DNA of 64,000 nucleotides from Jacaranda mimosifolia (GCA_018894105.1 CM032128.1:15047001-15111000), one strand, 5' to 3'; positions 1 through 12,690 are shown, counted from the stretch's first letter. The notes: generated by a model not told the origin, from the letters alone. A program made the numbers and translations.

Positions 1-1390
1 ATAATTTCATTATTTCGTATATCTATTTAATTTTTGACAGTTAATATTATCAAAGTGAATATAAATTACTAAATATGAAATATATCAATTGTGAAACAGT
101 ATTTACTTAGAAATGAAATTTTCAGTTGTATATACATATTTTTTTATAAATAATTTTTTTATTAAGAGAAATAAAATAATTTTCTTATAAAAATATTATA
201 ATAAGCAAAGATTCAACCAATCGAAATAAACTTGTCAAAACACATGATATTATGTAAAAAAAATGAAAAATTCTTTCTTATATGCACAAATGGGTAAATC
301 AAGTGCTAATAAATTTAATGAATATTTTATAGAAAAATATATAGTATTTCTTCATTCATTTGATAAGAAAATTGAAATAATTTTAACCACTTAATAAAAT
401 TATAATATTTTTAAATATTTCATAACAACACATTATTTGAGGTACATTACTTAAATATGAAGTATATATAATTTTTTATGTAGATAAATAGAGAGAGCTA
501 CAACTAAAATAATAGTAAAATAAAAATGTAATATCAAAGATAAATTCTTATATCAACATATAGAAATACTTGAAAATAGTATTGAAAATAAATACATAAA
601 ATATAATTAATTGAAATAAAAAAGTACGGCATGCTGATGTTTTTGAGTAATATAAAAATTACAATCCTAAGTTGGCCATAAGAACTTTAATTTTAAATAA
701 ATATTGAGAAAATGATAAAGTAATAACATTGATAAAATATTTAAATATATTAGAAATGTATCTAATTAATTTAAAATAAAAACAAAACAAAAATAACATA
801 AAATATGTTATAAAAAAAATATTGAAAATTTTTCTACAAAATGAACTTTAAATTAATTAAAAAGAAAAAAATATTATATTATGCTAATGCGGAAAGAGGT
901 CCTAAGACAAAAAAGTATAGCATTGTACTACGAATAATGTGGAAATAAAATGTAAAAAGAATCATTGTAGAATAACAAAATTTATATATAAAATAAATAA
1001 AATATTAATCTATTAATCTTGTGATAAATTAAATTTGTAAGATAGAATTTTGTGAGAAGAGTACTTAACATGGTGCTTATAAAATATTTTTAAAATTACA
1101 AACTTATTTAGTGAGATAAAAATATGATAATAGAAGTTTTTTGAATTATCTTATGATTTAGAAATCTATATTACAATTTTGGATAAACACAACATGATAT
1201 TTTAGTTATACTAGATAAGTTGATCATATTAAAAATTATATACATAAAAGTAAATAAACAACCAACGAATTTTTTTTAATTGAATTAAAAAATTCAAAAT
1301 TTGAAGAATTTGACATGTGGACAAAATTTCAAAATTAGAATTAAAATTGCACAATTAGATAAGTATAAAATTGTGCTATATATAATAGCA
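1..1390 (-). mobile_element. Non-autonomous Helitron-like element H3, partial
   Basis: AT-rich, no coding region seen. Read on the minus strand it matches 17875-19165 continued by 30504-30584 in the same order, so it is an inverted copy of element H2; it runs off the window start. Its minus-strand 5' end near 1388 (TATTATATATAGCACAA) resembles the start of H2 and of plant Helitrons. It holds the empty site of retroelement B2: the single GATAT at 82-86 corresponds to the duplicated target of B2. Helitron assignment is inference from the termini of its relative H2. Confidence 0.55.
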
Positions 1391-1420
1391 CTAGCATATA
1401 CCCTGTGCTATGCAAGGATT
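1391..1420 (-). other. Helitron 3' terminus (hairpin + CTAG)
   Basis: Minus strand: a short stem (CCT-TGC, loop ATA, GCA-AGG with one bulged C) lies about 9 nt before a terminal CTAG at 1394-1391, followed by T. Helitrons typically end in a hairpin followed by CTRR and insert between A and T. The tail GGTATATGCTAG closely matches the H2 end GGTACATGCTAG. Confidence 0.65.
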
Positions 1421-2029
1421 TTACTTTTTTCTTCTAATGTTTAAATTCTTAATGAATAATATGTACATTTATCTTCCCTTAGAAAAGATTCAACCAACTT
1501 TAATTTAAATAATTAATAATATATACGTAACTTCATAAATATTTTTCTAAAAATATAATTTTGAAATAGTTAGGAACTTTTTTATTGTTTAGGTTTGGTA
1601 AAAAATAATGTTTATTCAAATTAATAAAAATAAAAATACAATGTATATAAATCCTTCTCATTTTACATAAAAGTGAGTTTTAATGCATAAATTTTTTATC
1701 TATATAATTTGAAGATATTTTCTATCAATTTACAATATATCAAGATCAATATCAATAAAGAATGGAATTTCATATTCATTATAATATGCATAAAGTTAGA
1801 CATGCCAACAAGAAAAAGATGTCTGTGTTAAAAATATTAAAACAAAAGCACCATCACCATTATTTTGACAAATTATAAATGACAATAAATCACATGTAAA
1901 TATAAAATTGTATGGTGAACGTTTAAAAAATAAATATATACTTTTAACAATTTAAAATAAAAATAATACTTACACTTTATGTCTTTAAAAGAGATAATCT
2001 CTTTGTAAGATAGAAACACTCTTCAGAAC

Positions 2030-3249
2030 AACCAACACCTAAAACAAAATTCACCGTGCAACGAACATCAAGCCTCGCAAATTTTGTTTCAACGGGAATG
2101 ATAAATGTGAATGCACGATCTTGGAAAGATTTGATATGCTCCTGTAATAGTTTTTTGCCATTTTCCTAATGAAACAATTATTGTATCAAAACCGTTAGAT
2201 TTCTTGTAATATTATTTTTGCTATAAATATAGCTACAATAATACATTTTCTTGCAAACTCTTGAAATAAATAGTTTGATTACGAAACATATAGCTTGTTT
2301 ATTCAGCAACTTCAAGTCAATCGCACCACTACTGTCTTTTGCTCTTAAATAAACACGAAACCTACATTTATATAATAACTTGTTTGCATCAAATAAATGA
2401 TTGAAATTTTATAGATACATATGAAGTTGAAAAAAAATTACCTGATAGTTGCATCAACAATATTATTACAATTGATGCACACCATTTTCCCATAAGAATA
2501 TGTACAACATTTTTTACAATGATTGCATGTCCTGTAACTTATTTTGTCAACATCAATTTCCTCAGTACGTGTAACAATGCGAAAAAAAATTAACCTACGC
2601 AAAATAAAATAATTAGCTTGGTATCAATATATACACACAATTTATCTATAAAAAATACAAAAATTTAAAATCCTTACACCGTCTCAATGCCCATAATCAC
2701 TAATCCAAATTCTTTTAGCATTTGAAAATTTCAACGATCTGGAAATGGTAAATCTACTGGTATGTATTAGGGAGACTAATTTTTGTGCACCTTGATCTTC
2801 AAGGAACCTATTAAATATTGAATTAAAGATTATTAAAATATATAAAAAGGGATCAAATCTATTTAAACATTTATGTGTAGTTTTTCCTCACCAATTATGT
2901 AGACGATCTGTAAATCTTGTTTTGTAGTTGACATATATTTTACTAAATCGATGTGAACATATGGAAAGACCTGCAAATAGCAAAACTATTATAATCAATA
3001 CTTGATCAAATTTAGTATTTGCACAATGTGATTTATTTACCTTTAAAAATTTTCACAACAGCTCTACATGCCAACACAATATTATTATGATTAATCGTCT
3101 TTAATAATGTTTCTCCTTCATCAATTGCAAATTTACCATATAGAACCATACGAACAACTGTCATACAATTAATACAAAATAATAAAAATTATATAAGTTG
3201 GTAGTTATAAAAGACATAATAAAAAGCTTGTAACTTACGTAGTATCAAG
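2030..3249 (-). pseudogene. RPA1-like protein of Helitron H1, C-terminal exons
   Basis: Minus-strand fragments read as a single-strand DNA-binding protein of the replication protein A large-subunit type. About 3160-3040 reads as an OB-fold-like segment (VRMVLYGKFA...LACRAVVKIFKG), followed by a likely intron; about 2880-2970 is another fragment. About 2573-2447 encodes a zinc-ribbon-like segment with C-x2-C-x2-C and a later C-x2-C (CNHC...CINC), ending at a GT splice-donor-like site; about 2160-2030 continues the C-terminal part. AT-rich spacers between look like introns. Helitron RPA proteins are thought to bind single strands during rolling-circle transposition. The gene is split from its N-terminal part by the solo LTR at 3250-6558. 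Exon limits are approximate. Confidence 0.6.
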
Positions 3250-6200
3250 TGTAGTGCCCCAACTCGGGATAGCACCTAAGCTAAGGCACCACTAAATTCA
3301 GACTTAAATCTCAATCCATAATTCAAACAATAGGCCCATCAGAAAATTTTTCCAAAATTATCAGAGAATAGCGACGAGCTTCAACCTAAACAAACCTTAA
3401 TAAAAGTACAATTTACATGCCACAACAGATCCCATCATTCATCGTTACATACATACTACAAACCTTAAGATCAAATTTGACATATCACAATATTTCTAAG
3501 TTTAAAAACTTAACATATGAGTGATCCCATACACAAATATAAACACCTGACCTATTACAAAACATATATAGTTCAATCCAAGCCTAAAGTTCATCTTCAT
3601 CACCTATTCCTATATGAGAGAATCATTGAAATACGAGGGGGTAAGTCCAAAGGACTTAGTGAGGGATAATCATAATAGTAAGCAGTAGGGATTTGTCAAT
3701 GAAGAATCAACTCAACAGATTAACATTTAACAATTAGAACAGGAACAAATAAGGATTCAAGCAGTCAAGATACAATTAGGCAAAAATAGATCATATTACA
3801 GGCGGTTCGAATACAGGCAGACAAACAGATCAGATTAGGCAATCAAAATACAGTTGGGCAAAATAGACATTATCAAATTCAAGATTTCTAGTAGGTACTA
3901 GCTCGAGAGTTGTTACTGTTTGCTCGAACGGCTCGGTCAGCTCAACCAATTTACTATGGGAGGTATCTTCATTGGCCAACTCAATCGGTTTACTACGGGA
4001 GGTATCACTGTCGGCTCATTCAGCTTGGACATCAACCCAAACTAGACAAGGAAACCACAACATCCTTATTGCTGTATGAGCAAAATAAAGCAATTGGAAT
4101 ACAACCAAAATCAAGTAAACCTAAGTAACATATGTAGTCCAACAGATCACAACATGACATGCATATCCGATTCTCTTTACTCTAGTCAGTCAAACTTATC
4201 CAAGCATGACAGCTTGGTACACGGAAGGTTGCTGATGTCCAGGGAAACATCCCTGACTCATCGCTGAATGCAGATGCCCAGGGAAAAGCCCCTGACTCAT
4301 TGCTGGGTGCAAATGCCTAGGGAAAATCCCCTGACTCATTGTTGATACCCAGGGGAACGCCTCTAGCGGTATCGTCGACACCCAGGGAAAAGCCCTTAAT
4401 GTACCGCTAACATATCCAAGCATTCCGATGGGATTGGCACTCGGCCCAAATATATCTCCGTACATATAATAGATATCAATCAATCGATACATGTCTCCAG
4501 GCATATATCCAGATAACAAGACAGTTAGATAACAGAATGATTGGATAACAAAACAGTTAGATAACAGAACGATTGGATAACAAGACAGTTAGATAACATA
4601 ACGGACAGATAACTAACAATCAGATAATAGAACGGACAGATAACAGACGAGATGTTTTAGGCGCCAGAATGGACAAGAACAAGTCATAACAGAGCACGAT
4701 CATTAAATAACCCTCACAGGAGTATATGTGTTAAGTAACAAATAACAAATGAACTCACAAGCTAGAACAATTCAAATAACAAGAACGAGTACTCAAGCGA
4801 GTACGATTCCAACAATCAAGAACAAGTATAGAACACAATCAAGTTAAACCCTCACAGGGGTCATTCCACAAGAACAAATATGTATAAGCAAGGCCAGAAC
4901 CCTCATAGGGTTATGAAACGAATATCAGATAAGGTATACAAAACAAGTACCAAAGCGATAGACCCTCACAGGGCATACAAAAATAAACATCCATGAGGTT
5001 AGACCCTCACCTCCGTAGATCTAAGATAAAGCAACCACAGTGAGCAATCTTATTGGTCAGCAGGACCCATTTTTTCGTCACCTAAACAAAAGAGTATTTT
5101 TACCATTAAAATCCTCCTTTGACTCTTAATACGCACAATCATACTATTAACAGTCCCAAAATCACTAATCAATCAACTAATACAGTAATTAGGGTCCGAT
5201 CAATTCTATTGGTACGAAATGCGCTAATTAAGGCGATTACTACAGAAATAGTTATGGGGCTGTTTTGGTTCCAGTAATAGGATGTAATCTAGTTATTGAA
5301 CATATAATTATCCTCATACATCATCCCAAATTAACAACACTAGTCCATTCATCATGATTAACGTCATTATCAATACTTAGGTCCCAAACAGATCTAAATC
5401 CTCAAATTAGGGTTTACATTAGTTAATGAACTTAACTAATCTAAGTTAGTATATAATATGTTACATCTGGGTCCACTAGCTTTATATAATAGTCCAAGCA
5501 TGGGATGTATACATATATGTACCAATCACATGTCATTTCTCCATTCTTGATATAATACAAAGTTCATGAACAATGGTAAAATATACATGTATATATACAT
5601 ATATATTCCAAATATCATTCCAACTTCCCAACACAAGATTCGATTATGGGGTTTTCGGAATCACAAACCAACCATATGAGTGCGATCGTTGCATAGAGGA
5701 GGAAAAACTATCTTTCTGCTGCCGCCACCGTCCGCCGTTGCCAAAAAAATCAACGCCACCAACTAGAGACGCTTCTTGACAAGAGCTGCCAACGCCCAAC
5801 TCTATTTCAGGTTTCTCTGTTGAGAAAGCCTCTAATCTCAACCCTAAAACCTCAACCCACCGTCCACTGCCATGAAGATTTCACCGGATTTTGCCTTCGC
5901 TGTCGTGTGAAACTCCCATGCAGTGGCACCACCATGATCCCTGAGCTGAGGGATTTTAGAAAAGCTTCCCATAAGCCTTTTTCCACTGTTACTTCGCTGA
6001 ACTCGTCGAGCTTCGCTGCAGTTGAGCTTTCAGCTCCACTTTTTCGACGGTCCATCGCCTAGAACGCCGTGCCAAAGGTATCAGTGTGTTGTTGGAGGTA
6101 AGGGGAAGATGATGGCCGGTTCAGATTTGGGAGATGGGGTTCGCCGGAGGAAATTGCCGATGGATGGGGAGAGTGGTTGCAGTGAAGAAAGGAAGAAGAA

Positions 6201-6558
6201 ATGGGGTGGAAAATGAAAAATCCCATTTTTATAAAATGGAACTTCCTTTAATTGTGGATTGACTCCAAGACTTTAGGCCAGCCTTCAATTAAGTCCTCCA
6301 AAATGTTGATAAACTCCAGTTCAACCCCTAGACTTAGATAGTTTCACCCATTTGACCTAAAATAATTCCATGCAAACCCCCAGAGTTCCTAAATGTGATC
6401 CAATCAAGTCTTGCCTATTTGCAATTTGACCCCAAAACTTTCAATTTTTATGCAATTAAGTCCTTTTTATTTATTTTTTGAGCCTTAAAATTTGATCAAC
6501 CAATTTCTTGATTTTTAAATCCTTATTTTTCAAAATACCAAATTTTAGGGGTGTTACA
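3250..6558 (-). repeat. Solo LTR, family A-like chromovirus
   Basis: Begins TGTAGTGCCCC and ends GGGGTGTTACA (ends TG...CA), 3309 bp. Flanked by a perfect 5-bp duplication TCAAG at 3245-3249 and 6559-6563. Sequence and internal landmarks match the family A LTRs at 49553, 58956 and 32455, read in the same minus orientation. No internal element region is present, so it is a solo LTR, the usual product of recombination between two LTRs. It interrupts the RPA1-like gene of Helitron H1. Open frames around 5573-6216 are GC-rich LTR promoter-region sequence, not genes. Confidence 0.92.
4220..4420 (-). repeat. Hairpin-repeat array in solo LTR
   Basis: Five imperfect units of about 35-45 bp, each with a short inverted repeat around an A-rich loop, for example CAGGGAAACATCCCTG, CAGGGAAAAGCCCCTG and TAGGGAAAATCCCCTGA, separated by spacers related to CTCATYGCTG. 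It corresponds to the hairpin arrays in the other LTRs of the window. Confidence 0.7.
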
Positions 6559-6563
6559 TCAAG

Positions 6564-7261
6564 AAGCATTACTTCTCGAATTGAAGTATCATCAGGTGTT
6601 AAACGACAATAGGAAACACATACAACCAATCCAAATATATCTGGGACAATATAAAGTTAATTATATATACAAAACAAAAACTAATTTTACTAATAAATAA
6701 ATAAATAATAAAATTACTTACCAATTAATTGATCATCCAAATCTATGTAGCTTTCTATATCCTTCAATCTCACAATGTGATAGCAATGATGTGAGAAGCC
6801 ATTTATGTCATCAAGTACTTGTTTAATCTTCGCATCATAACCTAATAGTATTTGATAGCAATGTGGTACTATTTTATATTTTTTACCAGCTACTATCACT
6901 TGTACTCCATGAATATTATAAATATTTCCCTCAATAAGATGTGCAACGAAGAGATCAACATACCACCATGTATAACACCTTGCATGAAAAAACCTTGACA
7001 AATTTGATATATAATAAAGAATATAATAAGTATGTTTGTAATTTAAATTGATATAAAAATTATAATGTTGAAAGTTAATATAGTAAATCCTATACTTACT
7101 TTAAGATCAACAAACACCATCTTTGATATTTGTATCCTGTGCTGATGTGTATAGATATCCACCAATCTAACCAAGCGAACTTTAATATTAAATCTGGAAC
7201 CTTGTGGATTCAAGAATTCTATGGGTGTATATTTTATATGTGTATTTCCTGCACTCATCAC
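6564..7261 (-). pseudogene. RPA1-like protein of Helitron H1, N-terminal exons
   Basis: Minus strand. 7261-7043 begins MMSAGNTHIKYTPIEF and contains NIKVRLVRLVDIY and ISKMVFVDLKV, the first OB-fold pattern of RPA1-like/DUF223 proteins (canonical shape: KVRVVRLW...MVLVDEKG). 7001-6714 continues with EGNIYNI, YKIVPHCYQI and further OB-fold-like strands. About 6640-6564 reads DIFGLVVCVSYCR and leads to the insertion point of the solo LTR. AT-rich gaps at 7002-7042 and 6641-6713 are probably introns. The fragments join in order across the LTR with the part at 2030-3249. Broken, so not expected to be functional. Confidence 0.6.
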
Positions 7262-7506
7262 TAATATTTACATTAGTTTTATTGTAATTTGAAATAAATT
7301 AGCATGAAAAAAAACTAAGTGATACATTCAATATGATTATGTATATATAACGAATCACAAATAAAATCATAATATATAAATTCTATGATAAAGCGGTAAA
7401 TGCGCATTAAAAAAATATAATCTTAAAGGCAAAAGAATAAAGTGAAAATTATTTACTAGTAAACTGCAACAAGAACTTCAGGATACACAATATTTCTGGT
7501 GTAATT

Positions 7507-7908
7507 TTAAGGTACTCCTAGTTTATTACAAATAAGAATCTTTAAGCCCAATGGATTTTTTACACGTGATAATGCAACATATAACTGACCATGAGTAAAT
7601 GCGGGATTTGGCAAGTACAACCCTATTCTATCGAGTGTCTGCACTTGACTTTTATCAATAGTCATTGCAAAAGCCAATTTCAAAGGGAACTGACTTCTTT
7701 TCATTGGAACAAATGTTTGAGAACCAGTTGTTGTCAAAATAATACGGGGAATCAAGACTTCTTCACCCTTATGAGATCCAATTATAACACATGCCTCGAG
7801 CACATTTTCACCTATTTTCAAGATGATAAGTTAAGTTCCATTGTACAAACTCGAAGATTGATTAAGATTTCTAAGCAGCATTATAAGTGCACCTTTCTTG
7901 AGTTCTAA
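7507..7908 (-). pseudogene. PIF1-type Helitron helicase, C-terminal fragment
   Basis: Minus strand. The fragment opens with KGALIMLLRNLNQSSSLYNG, the Helitron helicase block just upstream of motif V, then has an in-frame stop where the family usually has Arg. It continues with FAMTIDKSQVQTLDRIGLYL (motif V region, canonical TINKSQGQT) and HGQLYVALSRVKNPLGLKIL (motif VI), and ends at a normal C-terminus after NKLGVP. About 130 of the >1000 residues of a full Rep-helicase remain. In intact Helitrons this superfamily 1B helicase unwinds DNA during rolling-circle transfer. It is cut by retroelement B1 two bases upstream. The stop and the G-to-V change in motif V mark it as dead. Confidence 0.85.
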
Positions 7909-7910
7909 GC

Positions 7911-10773
7911 TGTGACACCCCACTCCGGGTAACCCAAATCTGAGATATCAACTCATTTCAAACATAAATTCTGAACCTTGTAATACAACCAATAGGCCCA
8001 AAATTTCTATTTAATTCCAAGTCATATAAAGAAACGACAATTCAAAAGTAGCGAAAATAAATATCAATTTAATAATACTACCAACCATTAACATTTATAC
8101 TAAGGTTCAAGTCTTAGGCGTACAGCAAAATATGTACACAAGTTCAAGGTGGTCATGTCAATTCTGACATATCTCAACATCTCTATGTTGTCACCTATCC
8201 ATCTAGTGATTCATATACAAAAGAAAGACACCAAACTATTACAAGAGAAGCATCCCTATACTTCAAGTCAGAATTTTCCATTCTTAGGCCACTCTGTCTG
8301 CAAAAGTAATGAAAACGGGGGGTAAGTCCAAAAGACTTAGTGAGGGATAAATATCAAACGATAATAGAACCTGTCAAGGGAAGAGCATCTCAACAGATCT
8401 AAAATCAATAGCAATACAAGTACATTTGCAATTTAACAAGAACGAATGTAGCAAATAGGAAACTCTCCTGCTTTATTGCTCTAAGAATAGTTCACAAACA
8501 AGCAAGAGCAAGTACGAGCAAGCAAACCCTTACCGAATATACATTCCAACGAAATGAGTTAAGATATGCATATCAGATCACCTTATACCAATCAAACAAG
8601 TACTTCCATAGCGTGATAGCTTGGCATACAATTGGTGTGCCCATATAGACTGTATGGCGTATAGCAGATACCTAAGCGAACCATTTAGCGTATCGTGGAT
8701 ACCTATGCGGACCGCATAGCGTACCCTGGACACCCAGGCGGACTGCAAGGCATGTCCCAAGTATCCCAGCATTCCACGTAGGATTGGCACTCGGCCAAAG
8801 TTCAATCTCCAAACAAGTACAACAAGTACCAATCAAGTACATACAAGCCAACTGGCTAGATATCAGGATACAACAAAAAAATATGCCGACAAGGCATTTG
8901 ATAACGATTCAAACATGAACAAGCAAGTATGATCAAAATAAGTACCAGACATGACAGACAGGAGTTTTGGGCACCAGAAGGAACAAGAACGAGTGAAACA
9001 AGTGTGGACCCTCACAGGGGTATACAAGTCAATAACAGGTAACGAGCAAGTATGAGTCAAACAATTTACGAACAAGTACAATCAAGCAAATTAACCCTCA
9101 CATAGGTTGTGCCATAAGAATAGATAGATATATCAAGTCCAAAATGGCTGACCCGTACAGGGGTTTTCAACAAATAATGAGAAGCTTATATAAAGTAATA
9201 ACCCAAAGTGGGAGAACCTCACCTCCAAAATCTCAAATGGTACAAGTTCTGCAGACTGTCTATTGGTCCTCGTGACCCACTTCTTCATCACCTAACCATA
9301 ATGATAAATTTATTCAGAACCCACTTTAAATTCCTAATACATCTTTATCTTACTTTTCTTAATTCCAAAATTTGCTATTCATCATATTAACATGATAACT
9401 TAAAATGACAACATTGATAGGATTCCAAGAATGGCTATAAACTAGTCTTGCCATAATAATCTTAATTCTCATATTGTTTCTCCTATCAATAACGTCAAGT
9501 TTCTTAACCACATGATCTACATATTGTCACTTAAATCATCAATTGATTAAGGTCCCAATAATTTCCAATATTATCCAATTTAGGTCCTTAATCCAAAATC
9601 TCAAGTTCAATTTTCTTGTCAAATTCATAATTTCCAATTTTTGTCACTTAAATTAAGGTCCAAGTCCTCTATACAATCATCTATTGCATGGGAAAATTCA
9701 ACACATATACATACATGCATATCATCATCCTCAAGTTCTATTCTTAGCATGGATACAACATTAAATAGGAATATACATATGCATGTACATACATATACAT
9801 ATATATAAATTTCTTCAATCTTTTACCACACTACGTAACGGGAGCTCGGATCCACGAACCAACTACACCCCTACGTTCGTCTCGATGAGAGAAATATTCT
9901 GTCTTCCTGCCGTTGCAGCTCGCCGCCGCTAGAAAAGTCAAAATCACCACGATTCTGCTCCTCTCGATGAGAGCTTCCCAACGACTCCTTCGGGTTCAAG
10001 TTCCGTAGCATGTATCTCCATCAACAGAGCTCAACAACCCAAAATATTTATTTCCTCTGCTGTGCTTCGATCTCCATTTCTCGTCGTCTCCGCCGTGCCA
10101 AACCTACATGCAACACCGTATTCTGTTTCTCCACGCTGAGGGCTACCCAAACCACCCCTCAAAAGTCCAAATCATCACCAAAAATACTGTGGAAAGGGCC
10201 TCAATCTCTCACTTTCGCGGTGGCTCGCCAGGGTTTTAGCATTGCATGTATAGAGGAAGGTGGTCAGAAGATGGATAAGAGTTGTTTGAAGGTGTTGGTT
10301 TGGTGGTTGCCGGTGAGATGTTCACCGGTGGTTGGTTCATGGTGAAGGGAAAGAGAAGAAAGAAAAAGAAACGAATAAGAAGAAGAGAAAAGAAAGAGAA
10401 AAAGGAAAATGAAGAAAAACCTTCTGCCCAGTTAGTTTAAAAAATTAAACTCTCTCAATTTGTAATTTGGTCCCCAAGGTTTTAAGCAGCCTCCATTCAG
10501 CTCTTAAGTTAGAGAAAAATACACTTCTGACCCTGCTGACTTTATTCCTCCATGCAAAACCCTCAATTCCAAGAAATGTACAATTATGTCCTTTCAAAAT
10601 TACAAATTGGCCTTAGAAAATTTAATTAACATGAAATTAAGTTTATTGGTAATATATATTGATCACAAAATTTCTAAAATACTAAATAATCATGGAAATT
10701 CATAAAGTAAATTAAAATGAAAATAATTTGATAATTAAGCTATCATAATTTATGAAAATTTAGGGGTGTTATA
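7911..10773 (-). repeat. B1 3' LTR
   Basis: About 2863 bp. In + orientation it starts TGTGACACCCC (LTR 3' end) and finishes GGGGTGTTATA, where the expected terminal TG of the LTR start has become TA. It aligns throughout with the two B2 LTRs. Contains the AT-rich TATA-like tract near 9799-9811, a GC-rich segment at 9830-10340, the conserved GGGTC...GACC box near 9264 and the palindrome TAAGTCC...GGACTTA around 8320-8340. The ORF at 10010-10345 lies antisense in the GC-rich segment and is not a recognisable gene. Confidence 0.9.
8636..8760 (-). repeat. Hairpin-repeat array, B1 3' LTR
   Basis: Consecutive inverted repeats with different stems: CATATAGACTGTATGG, TAAGCGAACCATTTA (decayed), TATGCGGACCGCATA, and CCAGGCGGACTGC. 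Spacers are related to GCGTATCGTGGATACC. Same position as the arrays in the B2 LTRs. Confidence 0.7.
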
Positions 10774-10790
10774 GACTCCTCATCTTAAAA
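10774..10790 (-). other. Polypurine-tract remnant of B1
   Basis: Minus strand reads about AAGATGAGGAGTC immediately before the LTR start. The sister element B2 has AAAGGGGGGAGTC at the same place, so this is a decayed plus-strand priming site. Confidence 0.6.
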
Positions 10791-10792
10791 GA

Positions 10793-12326
10793 ATATGGCC
10801 CTTAGATTCTCACCTGAAAATCGGAAGAGCTCAGGATATTGATGGCGCATAAGATCTTCCGGTTCCCACGTGGCTTTTTCGACATTATGATTGCGCCATA
10901 ATATCTTTACTTAAGAAATTTTTTGATTTCTGAGTTCTCAGGATCTTTGATCCAGAATGCGTACCGGAGTCTCTTCATACGACAAATCACTCTTAACTTG
11001 CACATCCTCCAGTGATATGATATGAGAGGGATCAGGATAGTATTTTCGAAGCTGTGAGACATGAAAAATGTCATGTATTCCCATCAAATTCTGGGGTAGC
11101 ACCAATCAATAAGCTACAGGTCCGACTTTCTCGCATATTGCATACGGTCCTACATACCTTGGACCCAACTTTCCTCCTTTTCCTATTCGTTTCACCCCTT
11201 TTCTTGGGAATACTTTAAGGAAGACTTTATCCCTAACTTCGAATTCTAATTCCTTTCTTCTTTTATTGGCATAGCTCTTTTGTTGATCCTGTGCTGCTTT
11301 CATTCTCTGCTTAATTACTTGCACTTTCTCGACAGTTTCTTGAATCAAGTCTGGTCTTATAGTACTTGTTGATTCTCCCATCTTGCCTCTGTGCTCTTCT
11401 AGATCCCTGTGTATTGGCGATCGACACTTTCTACCATACAAGGCTTTATACGGTGCCATTTTGATAGTAGCCTGGTAACTGTTGCTGTAGGCAAATTCTA
11501 TCAAAGGGAGATGTCGATCCCAACTTCCACTAAACTCCATAACACAGGCTCGTAACACATCTTCTAAGATTTGTATTACCCTTTCTGATTGCTTGTCTGT
11601 TTGTGGGTGAGCAGTAGAGCTGAATTTCAGTTTCGTTCCCAAATGTTCTTGCAGTCTTTTCTAGAGTCTCGATGTAAATTTTGGATCACGATCTGACACT
11701 ATACTGGTGGGAATGCCATGCATTCGAAAGATTACCTTAACATATAATTCTGCTAACTTTTCAACTTTGTACTGCGTTCCAACTGGCAGAAAATATGCGG
11801 ATTTAGTCAATTGATCCACAATCACCCATTTACTATCATGCCCTCCTCGAACTGTGGGTAGACTAGTTACAAAATCCATGGTCACCTGCTCCTATTTCTA
11901 ATATGGGATTAAAAGCGGTTGTAGCAATCCTGATGGTTGTTGGTGCTCCGCTTTTACAAGCTGAAAGGTTAGACACTTTTGCACATAATCTGAAATATCT
12001 CCCTTCATTCCTTTCCACCAGAACTGTCATTTGAGATCCTGATGCATCTTAGCACCTCTGGGATGTACTGCAAACTTGGTCTTGTGTGCCTCATCTAGAA
12101 GTCTTTTCTTGATTTCTCTTGGCACACATATTCTGTTCCGAAATAAAAGGGTATTTCGGCAATCAATTTTGAATTCAATCTCTTTCACACCCCTGATCAT
12201 TTCTCTCTATTTTAATATCCATTCATCTTCAACTTGAACTCGCCTGATCTCATCATACAGTTCAGGTTGTATACTTATCCCTACAACCCAAACTCACTGT
12301 TTAAGTTTCATCACAGCCCTCGTTTC
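10793..12326 (-). pseudogene. B1 integrase with chromodomain-like tail
   Basis: Integrase domain of the gag-pol polyprotein, which joins the cDNA to chromatin. The catalytic core spans about 11885-11106. The first acidic residue is in MDFVTSLP, the second in VSDRDPKF, and the third (Glu) in DKQSERVIQILED, so all three DDE residues are still visible although in different frames. A C-terminal GPY-like stretch (GKLGPRYVGPYAICEKVGPV) follows. The end, about 10793-11040, corresponds to the chromodomain-like tail that is clearer in B2. A zinc-binding N-terminal part lies around 11900-12130 with stops. Reading is broken at least at 11106, 11650 and 11890, so it is not functional. Confidence 0.85.
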
Positions 12327-12690
12327 TCAGCTTCCAGGCATTTCTATTCTTTGTAAGTGAGCCAATCCTATCTTTCGGCTTAAATCATCAGCCACTACAT
12401 TAGCTTTTCTAGGGTGATAAGAGATGGTCAAATCATAATCTCCCAAAAACTCCATCCATCTTCGCTGCCTCAAATTTAAATCCTTTTGTGACTGTAAATA
12501 TTTGAGGCTTTTGTGGTCGGTATATATCTCAAAGGTAGCCCCATAGAGATAATGTCTCCACTTAGATAATGCAAAAATGATCGCTGCTAATTCTAGGTCA
12601 TGAGTTGGGTAGTTTTCTTCATGAGGCTTCAGTTTTCTAGATGCACATCCCAACCCCCTTTTGGAAGCATCTGTATATACCACAAATCCT
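12327..12690 (-). pseudogene. B1 RNase H domain
   Basis: RNase H of the polyprotein, which degrades the RNA strand of the RNA-DNA hybrid. Visible acidic active-site positions: VYTDASK, HDLELAA, YTDHKSL and VADDLSRK. Compared with B2, about 11 residues (the [11 protein letters not shown] strand) are missing between GLGC and ASRKL. That in-frame deletion removes a core beta-strand, so the domain is unlikely to fold even though the frame is open for 118 codons. Confidence 0.85.

Larger units (their letters stand above)
1391..7910 (-). mobile_element. Decayed autonomous Helitron H1 (RPA + helicase remnants)
   Basis: Minus-strand element with a Helitron-like 3' end at 1391, an RPA1-like pseudogene (about 2030-7261, interrupted by a solo LTR) and the C-terminal part of a PIF1-type Helitron helicase (7507-7908). 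Known plant Helitrons encode a Rep/helicase and often RPA1-like proteins, which fits. The Rep domain and most of the helicase are missing because retroelement B1 begins at 7911 and its far side is truncated. The stretch 1421-2030 is AT-rich 3' sequence without a recognisable gene; 7262-7506 is intergenic or intronic. Confidence 0.75.

Noticed and set aside
1..2030. Host protein-coding gene or tRNA in the left AT-rich region
   Set aside because: Stops in all frames, no conserved protein segment and no cloverleaf pattern seen.
3910..4519. Short frames in the solo LTR as genes
   Set aside because: They overlap the hairpin-repeat array and lie within a defined LTR.
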